Below are positions 34,975 to 43,540 of a stretch of DNA of 64,000 nucleotides, piece by piece. Location: NCBI GenBank assembly GCA_013390745.1, contig JACASX010000001.1, positions 167,675-231,674 of the forward strand. Reading direction: 5' to 3'. Position 1 is the stretch's first letter, and the number at the start of each line of letters is the position of its first letter. The notes under the pieces are model-generated. The model was not told where the DNA came from, did no database searches, and saw only the letters and a program-made list of their open reading frames with translations. The position numbers and the translations under genes are program-made. This DNA comes from Marine Group I thaumarchaeote (GTDB taxonomy: Archaea; Thermoproteota; Nitrososphaeria; Nitrososphaerales; Nitrosopumilaceae).

Positions 34975-35277
34975 TTGACTGTAAAATACAAGAATATAGT
35001 AATTGACAAAATTAAGGAATTAGGTTCTATAACTGATAAAACGCTTGCTAAGAAGCTAATAAAAGATGGTTATCATCTATCAGACGATCTTTTTAATAAA
35101 ATATTACTTGATATGGAAATAATGGGATTGATAAATGTAAACTGGCTTACTAAGGACACACGTAGAATAGCGATTGTTTCCAAACAAGAAGAAGAGGATG
35201 ACGTTGAAATGCAGAACGAAAAAACATTAGAAAAAGACTATGAAAATAGTTTTCCTGAATCTAATAATGGTGTTTAA
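34975..35277 (+). CDS. Winged-helix-like hypothetical protein
   Basis: This 100-aa protein starts with TTG two bases after cdc48. Residues about 8-70 look like a winged helix: IDKIKELGSITDKTLAKKLI, DGYHLSDDLFNKILLDME, then MGLINVNWL as a recognition helix and wing. The C-terminal 30 residues are acidic and probably disordered. Transcriptional regulator or adaptor for Cdc48, unknown which. Its stop abuts the stop of ctaB with no spacer. Confidence 0.65.
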   Translation: MTVKYKNIVIDKIKELGSITDKTLAKKLIKDGYHLSDDLFNKILLDMEIMGLINVNWLTKDTRRIAIVSKQEEEDDVEMQNEKTLEKDYENSFPESNNGV

Positions 35278-36150
35278 CTAGAATCTAAAATGAAAAGCTG
35301 CATCTAGTGCAATTCCTACAAAGATGATAGTGAGATAAGGGGCAGTTACTTTGTATGCCTTCCATGCAAAATCTGACGTTGGTGTCTTTGTTAGCTTGTA
35401 ATGATATGCTAACATAAGGCCACCTGCGATAGATGCGATTATGGTATAAACAATACCCATGCCAAATGCATACAACATCAATGAATACGGTAAAAGTATA
35501 ATCGTATTAGCAAGGATGTATTTTGATGTTCTTTCCATACCAATCAACACAGGTAGCATTGGAACTTTCGCTTCCGCATAATCATCACGTATTTTCATTG
35601 CAAGGCACCAAAAGTGCGATGGCGTCCATACAAAAACTAAAAATCCTATTAAAAATCCTAAAATATCCATTGAACCAGTAGCGGCAGACCATCCAGCCAT
35701 GGATGCTGCACTTCCTGCAAATCCACCAATTACAATGTTTGAGGGATTCAGACGTTTAAGCCACACTGTATAAATTATAACATAAAAGAAAATTCCTAAG
35801 GCTACAAAGAAGGCACATAGATAATTTATTGCTAGGGCTGCATAAATAACAGAAACTATGCTAACACCAAGTCCATAAACGAGAATTGTTGTATCCTTAC
35901 TTCTGCCTGATGGTATTGGTCTGTTACTTGTCCGCTTCATTTTCGAATCTATATCCTTATCATAAAAGTGGTTGAGTGCACTTGAGCCAGCTGAAGCAAG
36001 CGATCCTGCAACTATAATATGTAAAATTTCTAAATAGCCTATATCAGGACCTACAAATTTGCTTCCAGCATACATAGATGTAACAGCAGTTATAACAAGC
36101 AGAATTATTATTCTGGGCTTTGAAACCTCGAATATCTCTTTTAATCCCAA
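35278..36150 (-). CDS. ctaB: Heme O synthase (protoheme IX farnesyltransferase)
   Basis: UbiA-family prenyltransferase, 290 aa with about nine transmembrane helices, adding a farnesyl-type chain to heme b for terminal oxidase heme. The prenyl-diphosphate site is NHFYDKDIDSKMKRT with the RPIPSGR heme-O signature directly after. The second Asp-rich segment is DDYAEAKVPMLPVLIG. Start is TTG. It is divergent from a membrane cupredoxin, and both probably serve the heme-copper terminal oxidase. Confidence 0.95.
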   Translation of the reverse strand: MGLKEIFEVSKPRIIILLVITAVTSMYAGSKFVGPDIGYLEILHIIVAGSLASAGSSALNHFYDKDIDSKMKRTSNRPIPSGRSKDTTILVYGLGVSIVSVIYAALAINYLCAFFVALGIFFYVIIYTVWLKRLNPSNIVIGGFAGSAASMAGWSAATGSMDILGFLIGFLVFVWTPSHFWCLAMKIRDDYAEAKVPMLPVLIGMERTSKYILANTIILLPYSLMLYAFGMGIVYTIIASIAGGLMLAYHYKLTKTPTSDFAWKAYKVTAPYLTIIFVGIALDAAFHFRF

Positions 36151-36244
36151 CTATTGTTGGCATTAGGATATATGATTTAATTTATTCGAATCGATCTATC
36201 TGCTGCAAAACGATTAATTATCTAGTATTTCTCACCAAGCTTGA

Positions 36245-37051
36245 ATGAGTAATTGGGACCTAGTTATGCCCGGTGGTGGGCTTACTGCAATTGGATTGGC
36301 TGGGATAGTTATATCCTATTCAGGAATAGCCCATACCTTCGTTGATGGATTACACGCACTTACGGGCTTGTTATTTTTCTTCGGGTTGATCTTCATGGGT
36401 GCTGGAATTCTAGATGGTGGAGTATCAACATCAAACAGAACAAAAGCTACAGTTTTGGTTGTTATAGCCATAATTCTGGGATTTGGCGCTGCGGCATTCA
36501 TAGGCAACGAAAGTACTACGCTGCCAACAGTTGCAGGACTCTTAATCATGGTTACAATTCCAGGCATTGTTATAGCATACATGGCTATGAAGATGCCACA
36601 ATATGTCAAACCTGTTGGTTTAATCTTCATATTTGCAATTGGTTTAGGCATTACAGTATTTGTTGGCTTTGGTGTATATGGTCCCACTGGATATTTGCTT
36701 CCAGAAGTGGTTGAGGAATCTCTCGAGGAGATTGTTCAAGAGGTTCCTATGAGTAAAATTTTTGCTATCTCAATATTAGCAGGATCTGCGGAGCAAGGAA
36801 ACCCAGATTATGATCCAGATACTAGTACTATCTCACAGGGCTTTGTAATTGAATGGACAAATAATGATCAAGTGATGCATACTGTAACTAGTTCGCTGGA
36901 CTTTGGAGAAACTTTTGATTCTGGGTTGCTTAACGCTGGTGAAAGATTCCTACTTGATTCAGGTAAATTGAATATTGGTTCTTACGAGTACATGTGCATA
37001 GTTCATCCTTGGATGGTTGCAAGCATTGTAATAGAAGAACCTGTTGAATGA
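36245..37051 (+). CDS. Membrane protein with C-terminal blue-copper (plastocyanin-like) domain
   Basis: This 268-aa protein has four or five membrane helices in residues 10-160 (LTAIGLAGIVISYSGIA, LTGLLFFFGLIFMGAG, ATVLVVIAIILGF and GLIFIFAIGLGITVF) and an exported cupredoxin domain (about 175-265). Type 1 copper ligands are visible: the His in NDQVMHTVTS and Cys, His and Met in YMCIVHPWM. Thaumarchaea use plastocyanin-like domains in place of cytochrome c, so this is a likely electron carrier or oxidase subunit. It overlaps the JAMM gene by ATGA. Confidence 0.88.
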   Translation: MSNWDLVMPGGGLTAIGLAGIVISYSGIAHTFVDGLHALTGLLFFFGLIFMGAGILDGGVSTSNRTKATVLVVIAIILGFGAAAFIGNESTTLPTVAGLLIMVTIPGIVIAYMAMKMPQYVKPVGLIFIFAIGLGITVFVGFGVYGPTGYLLPEVVEESLEEIVQEVPMSKIFAISILAGSAEQGNPDYDPDTSTISQGFVIEWTNNDQVMHTVTSSLDFGETFDSGLLNAGERFLLDSGKLNIGSYEYMCIVHPWMVASIVIEEPVE

Positions 37052-37461
37052 ACAAGTTGAAATGTATAGTTTTAACGCAAAAAGAAAAAGATGATCTTGT
37101 TGCCCACGCTATAGAGCAACAACCTAGTGAATCATGTGCTATGCTACTTGGAAAAAAAGTTGGTGATGACTGGAATGTTAAAGAAGTTTTCCTCACACAA
37201 AACGTAGAAAACTCACAAACAAACTTTACAATCTCACCTGAAGAACTCTTAAAAGGATATAAGATTGCAGAAAAAATGCAGTTAGAACTAGTTGGTGTAT
37301 TTCATTCTCATCCTAATTCGGATGCAATTCCTTCAAGTACAGATAAAAAGTTCATGCAAAATAATCCAGTTCCTTGGATTATATTTTCAGGCGTAAATAA
37401 CAACCTTAAGGCATACTTGCTAGATTCTAGTATAATAGAAATCCAAATAAAAATAGATTAA
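37048..37461 (+). CDS. JAMM/MPN+ metalloprotease
   Basis: A 137-aa JAB1/MPN domain protein with the full zinc-site set: the Glu in PSESCAMLLG and HSHPNSDAIPSSTD (HxHx7Sx2D). JAMM enzymes cleave isopeptide bonds of ubiquitin-like SAMP proteins or process ubiquitin-like sulfur carriers. No ubiquitin-like gene is adjacent. It overlaps the cupredoxin gene by 4 nt and its stop interlocks with that of the cyclophilin-like gene. Confidence 0.92.
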   Translation: MNKLKCIVLTQKEKDDLVAHAIEQQPSESCAMLLGKKVGDDWNVKEVFLTQNVENSQTNFTISPEELLKGYKIAEKMQLELVGVFHSHPNSDAIPSSTDKKFMQNNPVPWIIFSGVNNNLKAYLLDSSIIEIQIKID

Positions 37462-37850
37462 CTATTTTTCCTGAAAGAAATTTTTGTTCCATCTGTAAAG
37501 TTTTCAAGAATGGATTTATCCGGATCAGTTATTTTCCCTACGATATTAACAGGCGAATATGGTTTAATCTCCCCTTTTTTACCAATTGGTGTAGGACCAA
37601 AAAATAGGCATATCGCTTTTCCACTTGGCCAATAAGCAACATCGTTAAGATCAACTAAGGATTTTGCATTTTCTTCAGATTGAGAAATAGGGGATTCGTC
37701 AGTATAGATCTCTTCTCCCCAGACATGTGCATTAACTGAGAATGGCAATGAATCAAGAATGCTCTTACAAGTATTAGGTGAAAAAGTATCATTCAATTCT
37801 ATGGTTATATTTTCTAATTCTGGAATGCTAACAAGTATTTTTTTTTTCAT
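37458..37850 (-). CDS. Cyclophilin-like fold protein
   Basis: A 130-aa protein matching the cyclophilin-like (TM1367-type) family: FSVNAHVWGEEIY, VAYWPSGKAICLFFGPTP and SPVNIVGKI are its landmarks. Structural relatives have a cyclophilin barrel without the proline-isomerase residues, so activity is unknown. Convergent with the JAMM gene, sharing TTAA at the stops. Confidence 0.85.
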   Translation of the reverse strand: MKKKILVSIPELENITIELNDTFSPNTCKSILDSLPFSVNAHVWGEEIYTDESPISQSEENAKSLVDLNDVAYWPSGKAICLFFGPTPIGKKGEIKPYSPVNIVGKITDPDKSILENFTDGTKISFRKNS

Positions 37851-37896
37851 GAGGTTAATTGTTTAGATTAAATACTCCCTAATTTTATGCATTATT

Positions 37897-38160
37897 ATGG
37901 CAATGGATATACATGTCTACGATACTTATGTTAAAGCCAAAGATGGTCATACTATGCACTTTGATGTTATAACAAATGTACAGGATCATGACAAAGCAAT
38001 TGAATTTGCGAAACAGTGGCTAACAACAGTTGGTGAAGATGGAGCAACGGTGACAGGAGAAGAATGCAAATTTTGTCACACACAAGGATCTTCAGAACCA
38101 GTCGAAAACGAAATCAAAGAAAAGGGATTCTTCATTCAAAAAATGGAAGGATGCCCATAA
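37897..38160 (+). CDS. DUF2024 family protein
   Basis: An 87-aa protein with the DUF2024 pattern: MDIHVYDTYVKAKDGHTMHFDV at the start and, after a helix (AIEFAKQWL), CKFCHTQ and FFIQKMEGCP. The CxxCH cluster could hold a metal. Function unknown for the family. Head-to-head with the cyclophilin-like gene. Confidence 0.85.
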   Translation: MAMDIHVYDTYVKAKDGHTMHFDVITNVQDHDKAIEFAKQWLTTVGEDGATVTGEECKFCHTQGSSEPVENEIKEKGFFIQKMEGCP

Positions 38161-38182
38161 ATTATTTTTTTAAAATTGATGT

Positions 38183-40216
38183 TTACAGTGCTATTATAGC
38201 TACAAATACGGAAACAAAAACTATTGATACTGTACTTAGTAATTTTATGACAGTGTTTAGTGCAGGTCCAGCTGTGTCTTTGTAAGGATCTCCAATAATA
38301 TCACCAACTATTGCAACTTTGTGTTCTTCAGTTCCTTTTTCTCCCTTCATTTCTATGAGTTTTTTAGCATTATCCCAAGCCCCTCCAGTATTTACCATAT
38401 GATAAGCAAGACATATGCCAGTAACTACTGCGCCCAATAACAAACCAGCCACTGCAGTAGGTCCTAGTAAAATTCCAAGAACTATAGGAGCCGCAACAGC
38501 AATGCTTGCAGTTTTCCAAAGTTCTTTAATTGATGCAACAGTTGCTATATCTACACACTTGGCATAATCTGGTTTTGACTTGCCAGTAAGTATTCCAGGA
38601 TCTCTCTTGAATTGACCTCTTATTTCGTCAATAAGCGTGAAAGCAGCACGTGAAACACCAGAGATTAATTGGCCTGTGATAATGAAAGGAATTAGACCGC
38701 CAACCAATAGACCTACAATAACTGCAGGATTTGTTAATGAATAATCAAATGTAGTGTGAAAAAATTCTGCTGCTTCGTATTGGAAAGCCTGAATCATAGC
38801 TAAAGCAGCAAGTCCTGCACTAGCAATTGCAAATCCTTTAGTTATTGCCTTTGTTGTGTTTCCTACGGCATCAATTTGATCAGTAATTTTACGGTTTTTT
38901 TCTCCCATACCAGTCATTTCTACAATTCCACCTGCATTATCAGCAATGGGACCAAAAGCATCAATACTTAACACAATTCCTGCAAGACTTAGCATTGACA
39001 TTGCAGTAAGCGATGTTCCAAATATTCCGTACAAAAGTGCTTGAGATGGATCCGGTGCAAATGAAGAGGCCAATGAAAATGATACAATAATTGCAACTAC
39101 CAATGCAATCATGAAAGGACCTGTAGAACGCATGCCATGTATGATACCCATTAGAGTCAATGAGGCATAGCCCCACTTTGCCGACTCGGCAATTTCCTTG
39201 ACAGGTTTGGATTTGGAATTTGTGAAACTATCAGTAATTTTTTGTATTACAGGTACAAGAATCACACCAACTACAGTAGTGCCAAATAACGCATATGTTA
39301 GGTCTGATAATCCAAGAAATAGATAAGCAAAGACAAAGTTTAGGACGATTGCAATTGCTGCTGAAACGTAAAAAGATATGTTGAGAGGTTTCATAACGTC
39401 AGTGACATTTCTGGAGGTTATAGTGGCTGCACCTATTATAGAAGCAATTATTCCTGATGCACCAACTAGAATCGGATAAAGTACAATTTCAGGAAATCCA
39501 ATAAGAGCTGCAATCAGCAAAGATGCTAACATAGTAACTATGTAGGACTCGTAAACATCTGAGCCCATACCTGCTGCATCACCAACATTATCACCAACAT
39601 TGTCTGCAATGGTAGCAGGATTTCGTGGGTCATCCTCTGGAATATTTGCTTCAACTTTTCCAACTAAATCTGCAGCCATATCTGCCGCCTTAGTGAAAAT
39701 GCCACCGCCAACTCTAATGAATAATGCGATTAGACTTGCTCCAATTCCTACGCCAGCTATCGTAATTGGATCAGGATATACCATATAGAGTACTGCCATA
39801 GCAACTAAAGCCATTGCTGGAATTGTAAGACCGACAGTCGCACCACCTCTGAATGCTAATGCAAAAGTTTTGCCCAGTCCACTATCAGTAGAATTCGCAG
39901 CTCTGACTGCTGCCTTTACAGTAATTTTTAATGAAATTATTCCAGCAACTGCTGAAAGTGCTGCACCAACAGCAAATGCTATTCCGTTAGAGGAACCTAT
40001 GAAGAAGCCAATAATGACTGCTAAGCCTATGGCTACTGGAATGATTATTTTCATTTCCCTCTTGATAAATGCTGAAGCACCTTCCTTCACAGCATTTGAA
40101 ATTTCTAGCATCTCCTTGGTTCCAGGGTTTTGTTTAGAAACCCAAGCAGCGAAACCAGCTGCTACAGCAAAAGAAGCTATTGCTGCCACAATTGGTAGCA
40201 GTTCAGAAATTTCCAT
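38183..40216 (-). CDS. hppA: Membrane-bound proton-translocating pyrophosphatase
   Basis: H+-PPase of 677 aa with about 16 helices that couples PPi hydrolysis to ion pumping. The substrate-site signature DNVGDNVGDAAGMGSDVYES is present, with further acidic loops DNAGGIVEM and GDIIGDPYKDTAGPALN. The determinant of potassium dependence reads GNTTKA, with Lys as in K+-independent enzymes, so it is predicted to be a K+-independent H+ pump. A TATA-like box lies 28-37 nt upstream of the ATG. Confidence 0.96.
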   Translation of the reverse strand: MEISELLPIVAAIASFAVAAGFAAWVSKQNPGTKEMLEISNAVKEGASAFIKREMKIIIPVAIGLAVIIGFFIGSSNGIAFAVGAALSAVAGIISLKITVKAAVRAANSTDSGLGKTFALAFRGGATVGLTIPAMALVAMAVLYMVYPDPITIAGVGIGASLIALFIRVGGGIFTKAADMAADLVGKVEANIPEDDPRNPATIADNVGDNVGDAAGMGSDVYESYIVTMLASLLIAALIGFPEIVLYPILVGASGIIASIIGAATITSRNVTDVMKPLNISFYVSAAIAIVLNFVFAYLFLGLSDLTYALFGTTVVGVILVPVIQKITDSFTNSKSKPVKEIAESAKWGYASLTLMGIIHGMRSTGPFMIALVVAIIVSFSLASSFAPDPSQALLYGIFGTSLTAMSMLSLAGIVLSIDAFGPIADNAGGIVEMTGMGEKNRKITDQIDAVGNTTKAITKGFAIASAGLAALAMIQAFQYEAAEFFHTTFDYSLTNPAVIVGLLVGGLIPFIITGQLISGVSRAAFTLIDEIRGQFKRDPGILTGKSKPDYAKCVDIATVASIKELWKTASIAVAAPIVLGILLGPTAVAGLLLGAVVTGICLAYHMVNTGGAWDNAKKLIEMKGEKGTEEHKVAIVGDIIGDPYKDTAGPALNTVIKLLSTVSIVFVSVFVAIIAL

Positions 40217-40243
40217 GTTATACTTGCAATGCCTATATGTTGT

Positions 40244-40253
40244 AAATATAAAT
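40244..40253 (-). promoter_or_regulatory. TATA-like box for hppA
   Basis: ATTTATATTT on the minus strand, centred about 32 nt before the hppA ATG, giving a very short or absent 5' leader. Confidence 0.5.
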
Positions 40254-40278
40254 CATCAAGCAAAAATCTTTAGTTAAT

Positions 40279-40656
40279 TCATTTTCTTTTTTGATATGGT
40301 GGAAAATTCTTCCCTCGTAAGCCTTGTCTAACAAGTTTGCTAAACCTCTTTCCATGGCTTAGGTATGGAAATCTTTGGTGGATCAATTCATGCACGATCG
40401 TGTTCTCTAGATCCTTCTCATCAGAAATTTTCCTTATATTTAGGAATATGAGGCTCTGCCTGTTGTATGAGAGACCTAAATATTTGTAGGCTGAAGTACG
40501 CGCACCCTCTGTCATCTCCCTTGGCATATCAAGAACCTCACGCGTAGTGAGAAGTACTTTGGGTTCTGGAATGGAAAAGCGCTTAGCGTATATTCCAACT
40601 TTTTCACAAATTCCAAGTCTAAGGTCTGGATCTAATTTCACATAATCTAATGTCAA
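40279..40656 (-). CDS. SprT-like zinc metallopeptidase domain protein
   Basis: A 125-aa protein with the zinc-binding HELIH in NTIVHELIHQRFPYLSHGKRF; the second-part His in LSHGKRF is as in SprT-like and YgjP/WLM-type proteins. The N-terminal part is helical. DNA-protein crosslink proteases (SPRTN) carry this domain, but so do uncharacterised archaeal proteins. Start ATG; the next 117 bp upstream hold no gene I can support. Confidence 0.85.
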   Translation of the reverse strand: MTLDYVKLDPDLRLGICEKVGIYAKRFSIPEPKVLLTTREVLDMPREMTEGARTSAYKYLGLSYNRQSLIFLNIRKISDEKDLENTIVHELIHQRFPYLSHGKRFSKLVRQGLRGKNFPPYQKRK

Positions 40657-40773
40657 AATGTTAGTTTATCGTATGATGTCAATTGTTGTTTTGATCTTGG
40701 TTTACCTTTACAAAGCAGGGTCAGAGTTTAGTAGTGTAATCATAAATCATACAGCCACCGTCTCATCATACCC

Positions 40774-41271
40774 CTAGTTCATTACATCAAGTATTTTTTG
40801 AACCTTCGCCCGTATTTCAGGCGTGATTGTAACAATAACCAAGCCCTCGTTCGGCTGACCGTACATCACGACAGAATTTTCAGGCGCAAAGATACATGCA
40901 GGTATAACAAGAAGATCCTCCTCCCCATCTACTGTGATTCTAACTGGTGGTTCGCTAGAAAACGCCCTTTGAATAACTTGTATGCTTTCCTCAGTTATTT
41001 CACCAGGCGGGTTTTTACAGGAAAGTTTTGTGTTTATTGTATCATCAGCAGGAACGGCACACTCACTACGTTTTTCGAGGCCGTCTATGATTTGAATCTG
41101 CGGTTTGAGACCCAATTGTAACATATTTTCAGTTGTCCTATCTCCTACCGTAATTATAACTAATTCAGCAGAAATTTTTTTTATGATATTTTCTTTGTTT
41201 GGATCATTGTCACTGATTAAATTTCCTAGTGGGGTTTTAAGCTGATCACGAAGATCATCAGGTAGTTGCAA
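40774..41271 (-). CDS. GTP-dependent dephospho-CoA kinase
   Basis: A 165-aa member of the archaeal DUF359 family shown to phosphorylate dephospho-CoA using GTP, the last step of CoA synthesis. Signatures are ITVGDRTTENMLQLGLKPQI, IIDGLEKRSEC and ITVDGEEDLLVIPACIFAP (read with the GQPNEGLVIV strand after it). It follows mrp on the same strand, separated by 6 bp. Confidence 0.93.
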   Translation of the reverse strand: MQLPDDLRDQLKTPLGNLISDNDPNKENIIKKISAELVIITVGDRTTENMLQLGLKPQIQIIDGLEKRSECAVPADDTINTKLSCKNPPGEITEESIQVIQRAFSSEPPVRITVDGEEDLLVIPACIFAPENSVVMYGQPNEGLVIVTITPEIRAKVQKILDVMN

Positions 41272-41277
41272 GAAAAT

Positions 41278-42564
41278 CTAACTAGTTGTTGGAGTTGTCT
41301 GTACCTTGGGTTTTCCAAATAGGTGTTGTATAATAGCGACCTGTATTTCGTGTTCTAACTCAGCCCAAGTTTTGTTCTCATGCTCTGGGGTTATCTCAAA
41401 ATGTTCCAAAAGGCTGGTCGTGTCATGTATTTCAACCAGAATTTTTTGTCTTTCTTCGGGAGACAAACCATCCCATTTTGCTTCTGCTTCCGCTTCTTCC
41501 TTCATCTTATAGTGTTGAATACTACACTGCGCTGCAACATTTTTAGCAGCTACAGTAAATGCTTCAGCGCTTGGAGAATCAGGATGTGTAATCATGACAG
41601 GCTTTCCCAACTCAGATCCTTCCATAATTCCTGAATTGAGTGGTATCGCACCAAGGAATGGCATGTTATGCTTTTCACTAATTCTTTCTGCGCCACCCTT
41701 ACCAAATATGTAATGTTTTTCGTTACACTTTGAACACTCGAAATAACTCATATTTTCAACAACACCCAGCATTGGTACGTTAAGCTTGTCAAACATTCCA
41801 ATTGCTTTACTAGCAACACTACTTGCTACCTCCTGCGGAGTTGTAACAACAAGAATTCCTGTAATTGGGATTGTTTGTGCCAATGTTAATGGTATATCAC
41901 CAGTACCAGGTGGTAAATCAACAATTAGATAATCTAAATCGGTCCAAAGAGTATCAACTAAAAACTGTTTTACAATTCCAGATATGATTGGACCTCTGTA
42001 AATTGCTGCTTGATGTTCCTGCTGTGCAAAAAAACCAAAAGACACAACCTTAATGCCCTCATATTCTGGTGGCACTAATTTTCTTTTCTCTTGATCCATC
42101 TCTACATCCATTTCAGTTCCCTTCATTCCAAGCATTAGTGGTATACTTGGACCATAGACGTCAGCATCCAACAAACCAACTTTAGATCCTGTTTTTGAAA
42201 GTGCTAAAGCAAGATTTAATGCAACAGTAGATTTTCCAACTCCACCTTTTCCACTGGCAACAGCTACGATATTTTTAACACCTTTCATAAATTCGTCTGC
42301 ATCCAGTGATCTTCCTTCCAGTACCTTTGCAGTTACATTCATGTCAAGATTATTAATTCCATCAAGTTCGTCGATTGCCTTACGAACATCTGATTCTATC
42401 TGCTCATTAAATGGGCATGCAGGTGTTGTAAGCTCAAGTGTAAACTTTAGATTGCCAGAATTAAGATCCAAATCTTTGATCATTCCCATTGAGACAATGT
42501 CCTTGTTTAGGTCAGGATCAATTACAGTAGAAAGTTTATTGATAACATCGTCAACGCCAACCAT
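41278..42564 (-). CDS. Mrp/NBP35-type Fe-S carrier ATPase
   Basis: P-loop ATPase for Fe-S cluster delivery, 428 aa. The N-terminal MIP18 (DUF59) domain (1-90) has PACPFNEQIE. The deviant Walker A GKGGVGKSTVALNLA follows near 108, switch region LIVDLPPGTGD, and the cluster-binding CxxC as FECSKCNEKH. The C-terminus is longer than usual by about 70 residues (ALCSIQHYKMKEEAEAEAKW and onward), ending in Pro/Thr. It is divergent from rpo7. Confidence 0.94.
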   Translation of the reverse strand: MVGVDDVINKLSTVIDPDLNKDIVSMGMIKDLDLNSGNLKFTLELTTPACPFNEQIESDVRKAIDELDGINNLDMNVTAKVLEGRSLDADEFMKGVKNIVAVASGKGGVGKSTVALNLALALSKTGSKVGLLDADVYGPSIPLMLGMKGTEMDVEMDQEKRKLVPPEYEGIKVVSFGFFAQQEHQAAIYRGPIISGIVKQFLVDTLWTDLDYLIVDLPPGTGDIPLTLAQTIPITGILVVTTPQEVASSVASKAIGMFDKLNVPMLGVVENMSYFECSKCNEKHYIFGKGGAERISEKHNMPFLGAIPLNSGIMEGSELGKPVMITHPDSPSAEAFTVAAKNVAAQCSIQHYKMKEEAEAEAKWDGLSPEERQKILVEIHDTTSLLEHFEITPEHENKTWAELEHEIQVAIIQHLFGKPKVQTTPTTS

Positions 42565-42698
42565 AGCGCAGAATTTACCTATACTTTATTTAAAGATAGG
42601 CAGATTTAGCTTGGCATAATTTGAAAATTACAATTCGCGTACAAGCCAGGTAAGGTTTTCCAAAAGGTTCATAAGGTGAAAATCGATACCACAACAAA

Positions 42699-43349
42699 GT
42701 GTTTTCTGTTTCTACGCTCGAAGATATTGTTAGGATTCCACCTAGTCTTTTTGATACATCGTTGAATAAAGCAGCAATAGACATTCTTAAGGCAAAATAC
42801 GAGAGTATGGTTAAACAGGATTTGGGCTACATCATAATGATCCTGAATGCGGATGTTGAGCCAATGGGAAAATTAATTGCCGGTGATGGAGGTACATTTC
42901 ATCGAGTTATATTTGACGCATTAACATTTTATCCAAAACTTCAGGAGATAATCTATGGCGAACTTGTAGATATTACTGACTTTGGGGCATTTGTTAGAAT
43001 TGGTCCTACTGATGCGTTATTACACCTGTCACAAGTGATGGATGATTATCTAAAAAGTAATATTGCGTCTGGTGTCATACTTGCGAACCAAAGTGGACGA
43101 ACACTAAAAATTGGTTCTACAATAAGAACAAGAATTACAGCAGTATCACTTGGTAAAGCATCAACAATGGGAAAAATAGGTATTACATGCAGGCAGCCAT
43201 TTTTAGGTGCAGATGAATGGATACAAGAAGATCTTAAAAAAGCCAGTGGTGTCGAAGAAAAAGAAGAAGCAAAGAAAGACAAGAAAGAAGAAAAAGTAGA
43301 AGCAAAGAAAGACAAGAAAGAAGAAAAAGTAGAAGTTAAGGAGAAGTGA
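42699..43349 (+). CDS. rpo7: RNA polymerase subunit Rpo7 (E') with charged tail
   Basis: Archaeal homologue of Rpb7, 216 aa, forming the polymerase stalk with Rpo4. The N-terminal RNP-like tip (MFSVSTLEDIVRIPPSLF) and the S1/OB domain (GELVDITDFGAFVRIGPTDALLHLSQ across the 42950-43050 stretch) are standard. Unusual is a C-terminal tail of about 35 residues made of Lys and Glu, in which an 11-residue unit EAKKDKKEEKV is repeated. Core members end soon after the S1 domain. It is followed after 1 bp by spt4 and then nadC. Confidence 0.95.
   Translation: MFSVSTLEDIVRIPPSLFDTSLNKAAIDILKAKYESMVKQDLGYIIMILNADVEPMGKLIAGDGGTFHRVIFDALTFYPKLQEIIYGELVDITDFGAFVRIGPTDALLHLSQVMDDYLKSNIASGVILANQSGRTLKIGSTIRTRITAVSLGKASTMGKIGITCRQPFLGADEWIQEDLKKASGVEEKEEAKKDKKEEKVEAKKDKKEEKVEVKEK
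43266..43331 (+). repeat. 33-bp tandem repeat encoding the Rpo7 tail
   Basis: Two exact 33-bp units (43266-43298 and 43299-43331), each beginning gaagcaaagaaagacaag, encode two copies of EAKKDKKEEKV. Confidence 0.85.
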
Positions 43350-43350
43350 T

Positions 43351-43539
43351 ATGGTAAAAGAATTAGCATGTAGAAAATGCAAATGTGTTACTATTGGTAA
43401 GGTTTGTCCAGCGTGTAAATCGTCAGACCTAACTCCGGATTGGGAGGGAATAGTTGTAGTAGCAAACCCAGAAGAATCTAGAATTGCAAAAACCTTGAAA
43501 ATAACTGTAAAGGGGAAATATGCACTTAAGGTAACCTAA
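43351..43539 (+). CDS. spt4: Transcription elongation factor Spt4 (RpoE'')
   Basis: A 62-aa zinc protein with ACRKCKCVT and VCPACKSSDLTPDWEG, the two CxxC knuckles and the Spt5-contact region of Spt4. It partners with Spt5 to promote elongation. It starts 1 bp after the rpo7 stop, the conserved archaeal order. Confidence 0.96.
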   Translation: MVKELACRKCKCVTIGKVCPACKSSDLTPDWEGIVVVANPEESRIAKTLKITVKGKYALKVT

Positions 43540-43540
43540 G

